A stretch of 64,000 nucleotides of DNA from Sulfitobacter sp. HGT1 (GCF_013282155.1 NZ_BLWI01000008.1:62001-126000), one strand, 5' to 3'. Shown: positions 26,585 through 36,347, counted from the first letter of the stretch. Numbers and translations: made by a program. Notes: a model not told the origin generated them from the sequence alone.

Positions 26585-27627
26585 AGCAGCTGGCCTGTGT
26601 ATTCAACGCCCGCGGCCGTGGTCACATGACCCATGGGATAGACGGTCTCGCCCGCGTCGGTCAGCAGTTTTTGCAGGCTGTCAGCCTGATCTGCGGCCAC
26701 GACCAAAATCATCCCGACACCGCAGTTGAAAGTCTTGAGCATTTCAGTCTCGGAGATGCTGCCAATCTGCGACATCCATTTGAACACACCGGGCAGATCC
26801 CACGCGTCCAGATTGATGTCAGCGCCCAGATCTTCGGGCAATACACGCGGCAGGTTTTCGGTCAGACCACCACCTGTGATATGGGCCAGCGCATGAACGC
26901 CGCCTGCCCGTACGGCCTCCAAGGCCGGTTTTACATACAGACGTGTCGGGGTCAGCAGCGCCTCGCCCAATGACCCGTCGGCCCAGGGGCACTCCGCATC
27001 CCAGCCAAGGCCGGACATCGTCACCAGCTTGCGCACCAGACTGTAGCCGTTGGAATGCACGCCGTTGCTGGCAAGCCCCAACAAAACATCGCCCGCCGCA
27101 ACGCCGCTTGGCAGATCGGCACCACGTTCCATTGCGCCAACCGCAAACCCTGCAAGGTCGAAATCACCGTCGGAATACATGCCGGGCATCTCGGCGGTTT
27201 CGCCACCGATCAATGCGCAACCCGATCCTTCACAGCCGCGCGCGATACCTTCGATAATGCGGGCGGCTTCTTCGGTTTCCAGCTTGCCCGTGGCAAAATA
27301 GTCCAGAAAGAACAGCGGCTCGGCCCCTTGGCAGACCAGATCGTTGACGCACATCGCAACCAGATCAACGCCGACGCCGTCGACATTGCCTGTATCAATC
27401 GCGATCCGCAGCTTGGTCCCCACACCGTCCGTGGCCGCCACAAGGATCGGGTCCGTGTACCCTGCCCCTTTGAGATCGAACAACGCACCAAATCCACCCA
27501 GGCCCGACATCACGCCGGGGCGCTTGGTCCGTTTGGCCGCCGGCTTGATCCGTTCAACCAACGCATTGCCAGCGTCAATATCTACACCTGCGTCCGCATA
27601 GGTGATTCCGTTTTTGGAGTTGGTCAT
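26581..27627 (-). CDS. purM: Phosphoribosylformylglycinamidine cyclo-ligase
   Basis: A 348-residue AIR synthetase that closes the imidazole ring in purine synthesis. It opens with [22 protein letters not shown]; the ATP/substrate loop [14 protein letters not shown] and [20 protein letters not shown] are diagnostic. The frame is open upstream, but [14 protein letters not shown] at 27627 is the family start. It is coupled to purN. The upstream tRNA gene is divergent. Confidence 0.95.
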   Translation of the reverse strand: MTNSKNGITYADAGVDIDAGNALVERIKPAAKRTKRPGVMSGLGGFGALFDLKGAGYTDPILVAATDGVGTKLRIAIDTGNVDGVGVDLVAMCVNDLVCQGAEPLFFLDYFATGKLETEEAARIIEGIARGCEGSGCALIGGETAEMPGMYSDGDFDLAGFAVGAMERGADLPSGVAAGDVLLGLASNGVHSNGYSLVRKLVTMSGLGWDAECPWADGSLGEALLTPTRLYVKPALEAVRAGGVHALAHITGGGLTENLPRVLPEDLGADINLDAWDLPGVFKWMSQIGSISETEMLKTFNCGVGMILVVAADQADSLQKLLTDAGETVYPMGHVTTAAGVEYTGQLL

Positions 27628-27763
27628 CGTCGGGCCCCGCCGCTTATTGCCTTTGCGACAGCGGGTTACAGCACCGCGCGCGGGCGCGCAATGCAAGAGA
27701 CGCCATTGCAGCCTATCTTGGTCTTGACGCGGCACCCCCGCACCCTTACGAAACCGCTATGGC

Positions 27764-27840
27764 GGGCCTGTAGCTCAACTGGTTAGAGCAGAGCGCTCAT
27801 AACGCTTTGGTTGCGGGTTCAAGTCCTGCCGGGCCTACCA
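27764..27840 (+). tRNA. tRNA with CAT anticodon, probably tRNA-Ile2 (lysidine)
   Basis: A 77-base cloverleaf: acceptor GGGCCTG, D-arm GCTC/GAGC, anticodon loop TCATAAC with CAT at 27798-27800, T-arm GCGGGTTCAAGTCCTGC, and encoded 3' ACCA. The anticodon arm and the following TTGGTTGC resemble bacterial ileX rather than elongator tRNA-Met, so the C of CAT is probably modified to lysidine to read AUA. The first acceptor pair is G-T (G1, T72). Elongator Met remains possible. Confidence 0.9.
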
Positions 27841-28403
27841 CCTTTCCAAATCACCGCCATCACAGCCTATGAAACCGGAATTTATTTCGGATGAAAAATG
27901 GCGTTATTTCAATGGATTAAGCGGAATGCCCCGGCAGACACCGCAGATGGTGCCCTTTCAAAATCCGGCAATGCCACCGCAGGTCACCCCGCCCCACACA
28001 GCACGCCAAGGCAGTTCATCACTTCACCCAAAACGCGGGGGGCAAAAAAGCCTTCGACCTGCGAAATTCTTTGGCAATTGCGCTGTTTCATTCCGACCCC
28101 AATCCGCTCGCCAAAGCCAATTTGAGGATGGGCCCTTTGCAAAATTTATCGCTCGACAACAGCGGCCAAAGCACCGAGTATCTTCGGATATTATTAAAGC
28201 CTAAATATTACGCTAATCCTGAATTACACCCGCTCCAAGTTGTATCCCCTTGAAAAGGAATAACTTTGGATTGAAGAAACGCCGAATTATTTTGACTATT
28301 TCATTTCAATCGTTAACCCCGAACGCTTAACCAGTTGCCGAGTTTAATGACTTAAATTTCGATCTTTATTTTACAAACCCAATAAAACTCCACAGGTTAT
28401 CAA

Positions 28404-28535
28404 ATGCCCTCTTCACTTATTCGCGCGTTTTTGCGCGTTCCCTGCTTTTTTGGTCTTCACCGCTGGCGCCCAAGCCGCGCAATGCCCGAAGATGTCTGCA
28501 AATGCTGCCACAAGCGCCGCCGCACCTACGTCTGA
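28404..28535 (+). CDS. Possible 43-residue zinc-ribbon-like protein
   Basis: An ATG at 28404 opens 43 codons ending TGA at 28533-28535. The product is basic and has the spacing CFFGLHRW followed 15 residues later by CKCCHKRRR. This is a C-x3-(G)xHxW plus CxxC layout similar to small zinc-ribbon proteins, including the phage DUF1660 type. CAGG lies 8 bases before the ATG. It ends just before the terminator of the convergent acyl-CoA ligase. Its small size means it could be a chance frame; the Cys/His pattern is the only support. Confidence 0.4.
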   Translation: MPSSLIRAFLRVPCFFGLHRWRPSRAMPEDVCKCCHKRRRTYV

Positions 28536-28547
28536 CGCACCGCTTGG

Positions 28548-28587
28548 TAAAAAGAACGCTGCTGATCTGAATTAACAGACCAGCAGC
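28548..28587 (-). terminator. Intrinsic terminator of the acyl-CoA ligase gene
   Basis: On the minus strand GCTGCTGGTCTG pairs with CAGATCAGCAGC (12 bp, one wobble; 28576-28587 and 28558-28569), followed by GTTCTTTTT. It begins 9 bases after the ligase stop codon. Confidence 0.85.
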
Positions 28588-28595
28588 GCAAGTTC

Positions 28596-30221
28596 TTACA
28601 TCTTGATCAACACCTCTCCGAAGGCGTCGCGCAGATTGCGTTTTAGCACTTTGCCCGTCGCATTGCGGGGCAGAACATCGGTAAAGACCACGCAGTCGGG
28701 GATTTGCCATTTTGCAATCTTCCCGTCGAACACCGCCAGAATTTCTTCTTCGGTGGGCGCGTGGCCTTCGCGGATGACAGCAATCAGAATCGGCCGCTCG
28801 TCCCATTTCTCGTGACGCGCACCGATAACGGCGGCATCTGACAGCTTTGGATGCGCGATCGCGATGTTTTCCAGTTCGACCGAACTGATCCATTCGCCAC
28901 CCGATTTGATGATGTCCTTGGACCGGTCGCGGATCGTGACATAGCCGTCGGCATCCATCGTCGCCACATCGCCGGTGTCGAACCAACCGTCTTTGGTCAG
29001 TGTTTCCTCGCGGGTCTTGCGGAAATAGGCGTCCAGAATCCAGAACCCCTTGGTGACCAGATCGCCTTGGGTTTTACCATCATGGGCGACAGGGTTGCCT
29101 TCGTCGTCCAGAATTTCCAGTTCAACCCCGTACACAGGCCGGCCCTGATTTTCGCGCAGCCGGTGCTGTTCTGCCTCGGGCAGTTCCAGATGTTTGGCCA
29201 GCGGCTGGTTGATGGTGCCCACGGGCGACATTTCGGTCATGCCCCAGGCATGGATCGTCTCGACGCCGTATTTCTCGCGGAAGGCAGTGATCATCGACGG
29301 CGGACAGGCAGAGCCGCCAACGACGGTGCGTTTCAGACTGCTCAGCGTCGATCCGATCTTGTCGGCCTCGCCCAGCAGACCCAGCCAGATCGTCGGCACC
29401 CCAAGCGCCAGCGTGACCTTGTATGTGTCGATCAAGGCAACCAGCGACGGACCATCCAGACCCGGCCCCGGCATCACCATACGCGCGCCGACCATGGCGC
29501 AGGCATAAGGCGCGCCCCATGCGTTGACGTGGAACATCGGCACAACGGGCAGCACGACCTCTTTGGCGGAAATCGCGATGCTGTCGGCTAGGTTGATGCC
29601 AAAGCTGTGCAAAACGGTCGAGCGGTGCGAATACAACACGCCCTTGGGGTTGCCCGTGGTACCAGAGGTGTAGCACAGGCTTGAGGCGGTGTTTTCATCC
29701 AGTTCGGGCCAGTCGAATTCGGGATCACCGCTGGCAACCAGATCGTCATAGAACTTGAGGCCGGGGATCTGCTTGGCGGCTTCGGCATCGGTGCCTTCCA
29801 TCAAAACGACGTGGTCCAGATGCTCGAGCTTGTCCATGATCGCGGCGACCAGCGGCACAAAGGTCTTGTCGATAAACAGCACCTTATCTTCGGCGTGGTT
29901 CAGGATATAGACCAGCTGTTCAGGAAACAGGCGCGGGTTGATCGTGTGGCAGACAAACCCACCGCCCGACACACCAAAGTAGATCTCAAGATGGCGGCGG
30001 TTGTTCCATGCGATCGTGCCGCAGCGCGCCTGCTGGTCCAGACCAAGCTTGGTCAGCGCAGACGCCAGTGCCCGTGAATTACGCCCGACCTGCCCCCAGC
30101 TGGTTTCCTCCACACCGCCGCCGGTATTGACCGAATATATCTCTCCGCCCGCGTGATAGCGTTGCGCGTGTTCGATCAGACTGGAGATCGTCAGCGATTT
30201 TTTCATCATTTGGCCAAGCAT
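28596..30221 (-). CDS. Acyl-CoA ligase, DmdB-like
   Basis: A 541-residue AMP-forming acyl-CoA synthetase. P-loop-like CYTSGTTGNPKGVLYSH, the adenylate motif HAWGMTEMSP, the hinge GDVATMDADGYVTIRDRSKDIIKSGGEWIS, and the C-terminal catalytic lysine in RNATGKVLKRNLR are all intact. The opening MLGQMM...ISSLIEHAQRYH and CHTINPRLF resemble 3-methylmercaptopropionyl-CoA ligase (DmdB) of the DMSP demethylation pathway, though medium/long-chain fatty acids are equally possible. GGGAGGA lies before the ATG at 30221. It is divergent from a thioesterase. Confidence 0.88.
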   Translation of the reverse strand: MLGQMMKKSLTISSLIEHAQRYHAGGEIYSVNTGGGVEETSWGQVGRNSRALASALTKLGLDQQARCGTIAWNNRRHLEIYFGVSGGGFVCHTINPRLFPEQLVYILNHAEDKVLFIDKTFVPLVAAIMDKLEHLDHVVLMEGTDAEAAKQIPGLKFYDDLVASGDPEFDWPELDENTASSLCYTSGTTGNPKGVLYSHRSTVLHSFGINLADSIAISAKEVVLPVVPMFHVNAWGAPYACAMVGARMVMPGPGLDGPSLVALIDTYKVTLALGVPTIWLGLLGEADKIGSTLSSLKRTVVGGSACPPSMITAFREKYGVETIHAWGMTEMSPVGTINQPLAKHLELPEAEQHRLRENQGRPVYGVELEILDDEGNPVAHDGKTQGDLVTKGFWILDAYFRKTREETLTKDGWFDTGDVATMDADGYVTIRDRSKDIIKSGGEWISSVELENIAIAHPKLSDAAVIGARHEKWDERPILIAVIREGHAPTEEEILAVFDGKIAKWQIPDCVVFTDVLPRNATGKVLKRNLRDAFGEVLIKM

Positions 30222-30310
30222 GGCGCATCCTCCCGATTGCGATTTTTCCAACACCCTGAACAATCCATCCCCCTCTTGCAAGCGCCCAAACACATGCTTA
30301 CGCAGGGTGA

Positions 30311-30790
30311 ATGAAACTAGTATACCACACCCCCCTGACAGCCGATCAGCAACGCGATGCCGGTCTGACCGAACCACAGCCCTTGGCAATGGCAGATCAG
30401 GTGCGGTTTTCCGATCTGGACACCAACAACCACGTCAACAACTGTACCTATTTCGAATGGTTCGAACGTCTGCGCATCCGCTATACGCAATCGCTTGTTG
30501 AACAGGGCCTGCTGGACGCACCGGGCCCCAAGGTGGTTATCCGGTCGGGGTCGATCCGGTATCTGCACGAATTGCTGGAACGCGAAGATTACATCGTGAC
30601 CTGCCGCTGCACCGGCTTTCGCAACACATCCTACAGCCTGAGCCAGCAAGTCTGGGTAGGCGGCCAGCTGCGCGCGACATTTGACTGCGTGCTGGTCCTG
30701 CTGGACCGCGAAGGCACAGGTCGCTTCGCCCTGCCCGACCGCCTGAAACACCATTTCAAGACCCACGACAAAGCAACCGCCGACAGCTGA
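30311..30790 (+). CDS. Hotdog-fold acyl-CoA thioesterase
   Basis: A 159-residue thioesterase of the 4HBT family. The catalytic helix region VRFSDLDTNNHVNNCTYFEWFERLR carries the conserved Asp and the NNHVNN motif. Such enzymes hydrolyse acyl-CoA to free acid and CoA in the cytoplasm. It is divergent from the acyl-CoA ligase (89 bases between starts), so the two could share control of one acyl-CoA pool. A GNAT gene follows 23 bases downstream. Confidence 0.87.
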   Translation: MKLVYHTPLTADQQRDAGLTEPQPLAMADQVRFSDLDTNNHVNNCTYFEWFERLRIRYTQSLVEQGLLDAPGPKVVIRSGSIRYLHELLEREDYIVTCRCTGFRNTSYSLSQQVWVGGQLRATFDCVLVLLDREGTGRFALPDRLKHHFKTHDKATADS

Positions 30791-30813
30791 GCGCTGCCAG
30801 AAAGGAATTCGCC

Positions 30814-31260
30814 ATGACCGTAACAACACGCCCGCTCGCTGCGTCAGACCGCGCCGCCTGGGAGACGCTCTTTGCCGGATATGCCGCGTTCTACAAAGTT
30901 GACCAAACACCGGACATGCGCGAGACCGTGTTTGGATGGCTGATGGACGAAACCCACAGCAGCAATTGCATTGTCGCCCAGGACGCATCGGGCAAGCTCA
31001 TCGGGCTGACCCATTACCGCCCCTTTGTCAGCCAGTTGCGGGCGATTACCAATTGCTTTCTGGATGATCTGTTCGTGGACCCCGCCGCACGTGGATCGGG
31101 TGCCGCCCAAGCGCTGATCGGTGCGGTGAAATCCGTGGCCGAGGAAAAAGGCTGGGGCACCGTGCGCTGGATCACCGCCGAAGACAATTATCGCGGCCGC
31201 GCGGTGTATGACAAGCTCGCCACCCGCACGCCTTGGGTCACCTACGACATCAAGCTTTAG
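30814..31260 (+). CDS. GNAT family N-acetyltransferase
   Basis: A 148-residue acetyltransferase. The acetyl-CoA-binding motif A is in LFVDPAARGSGAAQALIGAV near residues 88-107, followed by WITAEDNYRGRAVYDKLA, the typical motif B. The substrate is not predictable. The N-terminus begins MTVTTRPLAASDRAAWETLFAGY. It follows the thioesterase by 23 bases and precedes the antiporter by 20, so the three may be one operon. Confidence 0.88.
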   Translation: MTVTTRPLAASDRAAWETLFAGYAAFYKVDQTPDMRETVFGWLMDETHSSNCIVAQDASGKLIGLTHYRPFVSQLRAITNCFLDDLFVDPAARGSGAAQALIGAVKSVAEEKGWGTVRWITAEDNYRGRAVYDKLATRTPWVTYDIKL

Positions 31261-31280
31261 ACCTGAAAGAAAGTCCCGCC

Positions 31281-32537
31281 ATGACCGTTTTGCAAATCGC
31301 TTCGCTTTTGATCGTCATGGCCGGTGGGTTCGGGGCAATCAACTACCTGTTTCTCAAGCTGCCGTCTTCCATTGGCATTCTGGTGGTGGCGCTGATCGCG
31401 TCTTTCGGGCTGCTGGGGCTTGATCTGATCTGGCCCGCCTTGGGGATGGCCGACACCGTGCGCGGCGTGGTCAAGGGGATCGATTTCTCCGAAGCGCTGC
31501 TGGAGGGCATGTTGGGCCTGCTGCTGTTTGCCGGTGCCTTGCATGTCAAAACCTCGGATTTGCGGCGCGAATGGGGGATTGTGGCCCTGATGGCGACCCT
31601 TGGTGTGGCGCTGTCGACGGCCGTGGTCGGATTTGGCTTTTCATGGCTCACGGGGATGCCCCTGCTCACGGCACTGGTGTTCGGTGCCCTGATTTCGCCC
31701 ACTGATCCGGTCGCTGTTCTGGGCGTCCTGCGCGAGGCGGATTTGCCCAAGTCGCTGGAAACCAAGATTGCCGGCGAAAGCCTGTTCAATGACGGCGTCG
31801 GCTATGTGGTGTTTCTGATCCTTGTGGGCCTCGCCTTTCCGGCGCTTGACAGCCACGGGGCCGAGGGCAACGCGGTGCTGGGCGCGGGACGGCTGTTTTT
31901 TCAGGAAGCCTTGGGCGGTGCCGTGCTGGGTCTGGTACTGGGCTGGCTGACCTTTCGGATCATGCGCCGGATTGACGATTATTCGCTTGAGGTGCTGCTG
32001 ACGCTGGGGCTGGCATTCGGCGGCTACGAGCTGGCGGTCGCCCTGCATGTCTCGGCCCCGATTATGGCGGTCTGTGCGGGGTTGCTGATTGGCGATGTGG
32101 GGGCCGCGCGGGGCATGTCGGAAGAAACCCGCAGCTATGTCGATGCGTTCTGGAAGCTGATCGACGAGATCTTGAATGCGGTGCTGTTTTTGATGATCGG
32201 GTTCGAGGTGTTCGCAATCGCCTTTAACGGCGATCTGTTCCTGACCGGTATGGCGGCGATCATCCTTGCCCTGCTGGGGCGTTTGGTGGCGGTTGCCGTG
32301 CCGATCCTGATCCTGCGCCCGTTCCGGAATTTCAACCAAGGTGTGATCCCGATTATGACCTGGGGCGGCCTCAAGGGCGGGATTTCGGTGGCTTTGGCGC
32401 TGTCTTTGCCCGACGGGGACTGGAAGCCGGTGATCCTGACCTGCACCTATATTGTGGTGGTGTTTTCGATCATCGCCCAAGGGTTGACCGTGGCCAAGGT
32501 TGCAAACCGGATGGGGCGCAATCCTGATCTGGTTTGA
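31281..32537 (+). CDS. CPA1-type Na+/H+ antiporter
   Basis: A 418-residue cation:proton antiporter with about twelve hydrophobic helices. The ion-binding motif is FGALISPTDPVAVLGVLRE near residue 135, and IAGESLFNDGVGYVVFLIL is the second conserved acidic helix (ND motif). The ending FRNFNQGVIPIMTWGGLKGGISVALALSLP is typical of CPA1/NhaP. The frame runs 16 codons further upstream into the GNAT gene, but MTVLQIASLLIVMAGG at 31281 has GAAAGAAAG before it. The exchanged ion (Na+ or K+) is not decided by sequence. Confidence 0.88.
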   Translation: MTVLQIASLLIVMAGGFGAINYLFLKLPSSIGILVVALIASFGLLGLDLIWPALGMADTVRGVVKGIDFSEALLEGMLGLLLFAGALHVKTSDLRREWGIVALMATLGVALSTAVVGFGFSWLTGMPLLTALVFGALISPTDPVAVLGVLREADLPKSLETKIAGESLFNDGVGYVVFLILVGLAFPALDSHGAEGNAVLGAGRLFFQEALGGAVLGLVLGWLTFRIMRRIDDYSLEVLLTLGLAFGGYELAVALHVSAPIMAVCAGLLIGDVGAARGMSEETRSYVDAFWKLIDEILNAVLFLMIGFEVFAIAFNGDLFLTGMAAIILALLGRLVAVAVPILILRPFRNFNQGVIPIMTWGGLKGGISVALALSLPDGDWKPVILTCTYIVVVFSIIAQGLTVAKVANRMGRNPDLV

Positions 32538-32566
32538 GGCCGGACATTGTTTTGCAGAAAGGATGA

Positions 32567-32612
32567 GGGGCGCTGCCCCTCAAACTCCCCGGAGTTTATT
32601 TGGCAAAATGAA
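32567..32612 (+). repeat. Copy 2 of the tail repeat with two upstream hairpins
   Basis: GGGGCGCTGCCCC (32567-32579) and AAACTCCCCGGAGTTT (32583-32598) are two adjacent palindromes; the second merges into the 21-base tail GAGTTTATTTGGCAAAATGA plus A (32592-32612). The element lies between the convergent antiporter and pgi genes and may act as a terminator. Confidence 0.75.
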
Positions 32613-32623
32613 ATGCCGAAATA

Positions 32624-34213
32624 TCAGTCTGCGTGTTTGGCGATGAAGGCGACAAGGGCGGCGGTGGAGCCGTCTTTTCCGGTGGCGGGTTCTGAGCCGT
32701 CTACGACGGGTTGCAGCGACGTGGCCAGTTCCTTGCCCAGTTCCACCCCCCATTGATCGTAGGAATTGATGCCGAGGATCACCCCTTCGACAAAGACCCG
32801 GTGTTCGTAGAGCGCGATGATCTGGCCCAGCGTGAAAGGGTCAAGCAGCGGATAGCTGAGGGTCGTTGACGGACGATTGCCGGGGAATACGCGGTGGCGC
32901 GCCTGACGGTCGAGTTCGGCCCCTGTCAGGCCCTTGGCGGCCATGATTTGCGAGGCTTCTTGCAGGCTGCGCCCGCGCATCAGCGCCTCGGATTGGGCGA
33001 GGCAATTGGCGATCAGCAGTTTGTGGTGGTGGGTAAGGTCGGGTTCGTGGCTGTTGGCGGCAATCAGGAATTCGCAGGGAATCACGCGGGTGCCTTGGTG
33101 GATCAGCTGGTAGAACGCGTGCTGGCCATTGGTGCCCGGCGCGCCCCAGACCACGGGGCCTGTGTGGAACGGCGCGGTGGTGCCATCCATTTGCGTGGTT
33201 TTGCCGTTCGATTCCATTTCAAGCTGTTGCAGGTAATCGGGGAGCTGGCCCAGACGTTGATCATAGGGCAGCACGGCGCGGGTGGCGTAGCCGCAGATCT
33301 GGTTGTGCCAGATGCCCACAAGCGCCAGCAGCATCGGCATGTTTTCATGGGGGGCAGCGGCGCAGAAATGACGGTCCATGGATTGCGCGCCGCGCAGGAA
33401 TGCGTGAAAGGCGCGCGGGCCGGTGGCGATCATCAAAGACAGCCCGATCGGGCCCCAGACGGAATACCGCCCGCCGACCCAATCCTCGAAGCCGAAGACC
33501 TGTGCGGGATTGATGCCGAACGCATCTGTCTTGTCCTGGGCTGTGCTGAGGGCGGCAAACTGCTGTGCGGGGTCGCCGCCATTTTCTGTCATCCACGCCC
33601 GCGCGGTGCGGGCATTGGTCATGGTTTCGATCGTGGTGAAGGTTTTCGAGGCGACGATGACCAGCGTGGTTTTTGCATCGAGCCCGCGCAGCGTATCGGC
33701 GATATGCGCACCATCCACATTTGACACGAAATGGCAGCGCGGCCCGTCATGGTAGGGCGACAGCGCCTGCACGGCCATCGCAGGGCCAAGGTCGGACCCG
33801 CCGATGCCGATATTCACAACATCGGTAATGTCGCTGGCGCGGATATTGTCGGCAAAATCGCGCATCCGGTCGAGCGTCGCCAGAATGCCCGGCATGACAT
33901 CCGCCCCGTCAACCATCACCGGCCCGCCATCAAGGTTGCGCAAGGCGGTGTGCAAGACGGCGCGGCCTTCGGTTTCGTTGATCTTGTCGCCTGCGAACAT
34001 CGCGTCGCGCCGCGCCTGAACATCGGCCCCGTCGATCAACGCCAGCAGCGCATCCATCGTTTCGCGGTCAAGGTTGGTCTTTGAAAAATCAAACAGCATG
34101 TCGCCGGTTTGCGCGCTGAATGTCGCCGCGCGGTCGGCATCGTCGAACAGGGACAGGATCGACCGGTCCTTGACCGCTGCCTGCATCGCAATAAGAGCGT
34201 CGAATTTTGTCAT
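32624..34213 (-). CDS. pgi: Glucose-6-phosphate isomerase
   Basis: A 529-residue isomerase interconverting glucose-6-phosphate and fructose-6-phosphate. Family signatures: [39 protein letters not shown], and the C-terminal [15 protein letters not shown] with the catalytic Lys. An ATG nine bases further upstream exists, but the ATG at 34213 overlaps the pgl stop (ATGA), which decides the start. It is the last gene of zwf-pgl-pgi. Confidence 0.96.
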   Translation of the reverse strand: MTKFDALIAMQAAVKDRSILSLFDDADRAATFSAQTGDMLFDFSKTNLDRETMDALLALIDGADVQARRDAMFAGDKINETEGRAVLHTALRNLDGGPVMVDGADVMPGILATLDRMRDFADNIRASDITDVVNIGIGGSDLGPAMAVQALSPYHDGPRCHFVSNVDGAHIADTLRGLDAKTTLVIVASKTFTTIETMTNARTARAWMTENGGDPAQQFAALSTAQDKTDAFGINPAQVFGFEDWVGGRYSVWGPIGLSLMIATGPRAFHAFLRGAQSMDRHFCAAAPHENMPMLLALVGIWHNQICGYATRAVLPYDQRLGQLPDYLQQLEMESNGKTTQMDGTTAPFHTGPVVWGAPGTNGQHAFYQLIHQGTRVIPCEFLIAANSHEPDLTHHHKLLIANCLAQSEALMRGRSLQEASQIMAAKGLTGAELDRQARHRVFPGNRPSTTLSYPLLDPFTLGQIIALYEHRVFVEGVILGINSYDQWGVELGKELATSLQPVVDGSEPATGKDGSTAALVAFIAKHAD

Positions 34214-34881
34214 GCTGCCCAATGGACCACCGCCTCTTGTAATACTGCGCCGATGGGGGCCTCATGGGCCGGGAGGGTCAAGGCCCGCTCTACCGCTGCG
34301 CGTTTTTCATCACCGAAGATGACCAGATGTTTCGACATGGCCCCCTCGAGAACCGGTCGGGAAAGTGTAATGCGGCCAATGTCTTGGCCAGCGACGTTAA
34401 TGGGGCAGACTGCGGGTGCATCATCGGCCATCGCCGCTGCCAGCCCGTCCGATCCGGGGAAAAGCGAGGCCGTGTGCATATCGGCCCCCATGCCCAGAAC
34501 CAGCACGGAAATCGGCAGATGCCGGGTGATGGTTTCTGACAATTGCTCGGATGCTTCGGCGGCGGTCAGACCGTCAAGGTAAAACGGCGTGAACCCCGCC
34601 GCGGCCGCCGGACCAACCAGCAAACGCTGGCGCAGCAACCGTGCGTTCGACATATCGTGATCGGGGGCGACCCAACGTTCGTCGGTCAGCATCACCTGCA
34701 CCCGCGACCAGTCAAGGCTGGCAGCGCTGAGACTGTCGAAAATCGGGCCGGGCGTGGTGCCACCGGGCACGGCCAGGCTGACCCTGTCATGGGACAGCAG
34801 CGCGTTTTCCAACTCTCCTGCCAGAATATTCGCCACATCCAGCGCCAGAATGTCCCGGTCTGCGTATTCGATCAGTTTCAT
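34210..34881 (-). CDS. pgl: 6-phosphogluconolactonase
   Basis: A 223-residue DevB-type lactonase hydrolysing 6-phosphogluconolactone, the second step of the oxidative pentose phosphate and Entner-Doudoroff routes. [37 protein letters not shown] and [16 protein letters not shown] are family blocks. The frame opens six codons earlier, but [10 protein letters not shown] at 34881 overlaps the zwf stop (ATGA at 34878-34881) and is the better start. Confidence 0.95.
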   Translation of the reverse strand: MKLIEYADRDILALDVANILAGELENALLSHDRVSLAVPGGTTPGPIFDSLSAASLDWSRVQVMLTDERWVAPDHDMSNARLLRQRLLVGPAAAAGFTPFYLDGLTAAEASEQLSETITRHLPISVLVLGMGADMHTASLFPGSDGLAAAMADDAPAVCPINVAGQDIGRITLSRPVLEGAMSKHLVIFGDEKRAAVERALTLPAHEAPIGAVLQEAVVHWAA

Positions 34882-36347
34882 GCCGAAAGCTCCCGCCATT
34901 TACGGTTGTCGCGCCGCATCATTTCCATCGCATCCGTAGGTCCGTCAGAGCCGCTGTCATAGGGTTTGGGCACGTCGTTGCGGGCCTCCCAGCCCTGGAT
35001 GATCGGGTCGGTCCACGCCCAGGCGGCTTCGACCTCGTCGCCGCGCATGAACAAGGTCTGGTTGCCACGGATCACATCCATGATCAGCCGTTCATAGGCG
35101 TCAACCTGTTCGGCCCCTTCAGCCCCCAATGCATCGGCAAAGGTCATGTCCAGCGGCACGTCGATCAGACGCATGCCGCCGGGGCCGGGCTCCTTGATCG
35201 TCACGCCCAGCGTAATCCCCTCGTTCGGTTGCAGCCGGATCGACAAGACGTTGCGGTGCCGGCCTGCGTCTTCGGCAAAGATCGAATGCGGGGTTTCCTT
35301 GAACACCACTGTGATCTCGGAGGACCGCGCCGCCATGCGTTTGCCGGTGCGCAGATAGAAAGGCGTGCCCGCCCACCGCCAGTTGCTGATGTGGGCTTTC
35401 AGCGCGACAAAGCTTTCGGTGCGCGAACGGGGGTCGCCGACGGCGGTGCGATAGCCGGGATGTTCGGTCTCGTTGCACGGTTCGGCCTGATATTGCCCGC
35501 GCGAAATGTGATGTGGCAACACCGGATCCAGCGCGCGGATCACCTTGAGCTTTTCATCGCGCACCGCGTCAGGATCAAACCGCGCCGGTGGTTCCATCGC
35601 GATCAGACACAGCAATTGCATCAGGTGGTTTTGCACCATATCGCGCATGGCACCGGATTTGTCGTAATATTCACCCCTGCCCCCGACGCCCACGGTTTCG
35701 GCCACAGTGATCTGGATGTGATCGACATACTGGCTGTTCCAAAGCGGCTCGAACAGCATGTTGCCAAAGCGGACAGCCATGAGGTTTTGGACGGTTTCCT
35801 TGCCCAGATAATGGTCGATCCGGTAAATCTGGCTTTCGTCGAAATATTTGGCCAGCGTGGCGTTCAAGGCGCGTGCGGTTTGCAGATCGCGGCCAAAGGG
35901 TTTTTCAACCACGATGCGACTGTTCGCATCGGCCATGCCCCATTGCTGCAACCGCTCTGCCAGATCACCGAAAAGCGCCGGAGAAACCGAGAAATAATAT
36001 GCCTCGACCCGGTCCTTGCCCGACATCAGCTTTTGCAGATCGGCCCAGCCATCCGTGCCCTTGGCATCAATGGTGACGTATTCCAGACGGGTCAAAAACC
36101 CTTCAAGCTGGCCCTTTTCATGCTCGAAATCCGCGTTGAATTCAGCAATCGCCTCGGCAATCATCACCCGGTAGCCATCGGCATCCATATCTGTGCGCGC
36201 AGCACCGATAATCCGGGCGTTCTCAGGCATTTGACCGGAACAGAAACGCCGGAACAGACCGGGCAAGATCTTGCGTCGGGCCAAATCACCGGTACCGCCG
36301 AAAATCACCAGATCGAACGGATCGACCGGAATAACGCGTGAGACCAT
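34878..36347 (-). CDS. zwf: Glucose-6-phosphate 1-dehydrogenase
   Basis: A 489-residue NADP-linked dehydrogenase, first step of the pentose phosphate and Entner-Doudoroff routes. The nucleotide-binding loop is LVIFGGTGDLARRKILPGLF; the active-site signature RIDHYLGKETVQNLMAVRFGN has the catalytic His/Lys. It leads the zwf-pgl-pgi operon; all junctions are ATGA overlaps. edd and eda are not in the window. In Rhodobacterales sugar use runs largely through Entner-Doudoroff, which this operon supplies. Confidence 0.97.
   Translation of the reverse strand: MVSRVIPVDPFDLVIFGGTGDLARRKILPGLFRRFCSGQMPENARIIGAARTDMDADGYRVMIAEAIAEFNADFEHEKGQLEGFLTRLEYVTIDAKGTDGWADLQKLMSGKDRVEAYYFSVSPALFGDLAERLQQWGMADANSRIVVEKPFGRDLQTARALNATLAKYFDESQIYRIDHYLGKETVQNLMAVRFGNMLFEPLWNSQYVDHIQITVAETVGVGGRGEYYDKSGAMRDMVQNHLMQLLCLIAMEPPARFDPDAVRDEKLKVIRALDPVLPHHISRGQYQAEPCNETEHPGYRTAVGDPRSRTESFVALKAHISNWRWAGTPFYLRTGKRMAARSSEITVVFKETPHSIFAEDAGRHRNVLSIRLQPNEGITLGVTIKEPGPGGMRLIDVPLDMTFADALGAEGAEQVDAYERLIMDVIRGNQTLFMRGDEVEAAWAWTDPIIQGWEARNDVPKPYDSGSDGPTDAMEMMRRDNRKWRELSA

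Larger units (their letters stand above)
27841..28595. other. AT-rich region downstream of the tRNA with little coding signal
   Basis: These 755 bases are visibly richer in A and T than the flanks, most strongly from about 28190 to 28400. Open frames of 111 and 75 residues (27869-28204, 27898-28125) overlap each other and show no family features, low-complexity Pro/Gln/Arg content and no convincing ribosome site. The only ORF I consider real is the small one at 28404. Location behind a tRNA suggests a relic of an integrated element, but I find no integrase or copy of the tRNA 3' end. Confidence 0.45.

Noticed and set aside
27869..28204. 111- and 75-codon frames after the tRNA
   Set aside because: They overlap in different frames, have low-complexity composition and lack family features or ribosome sites.
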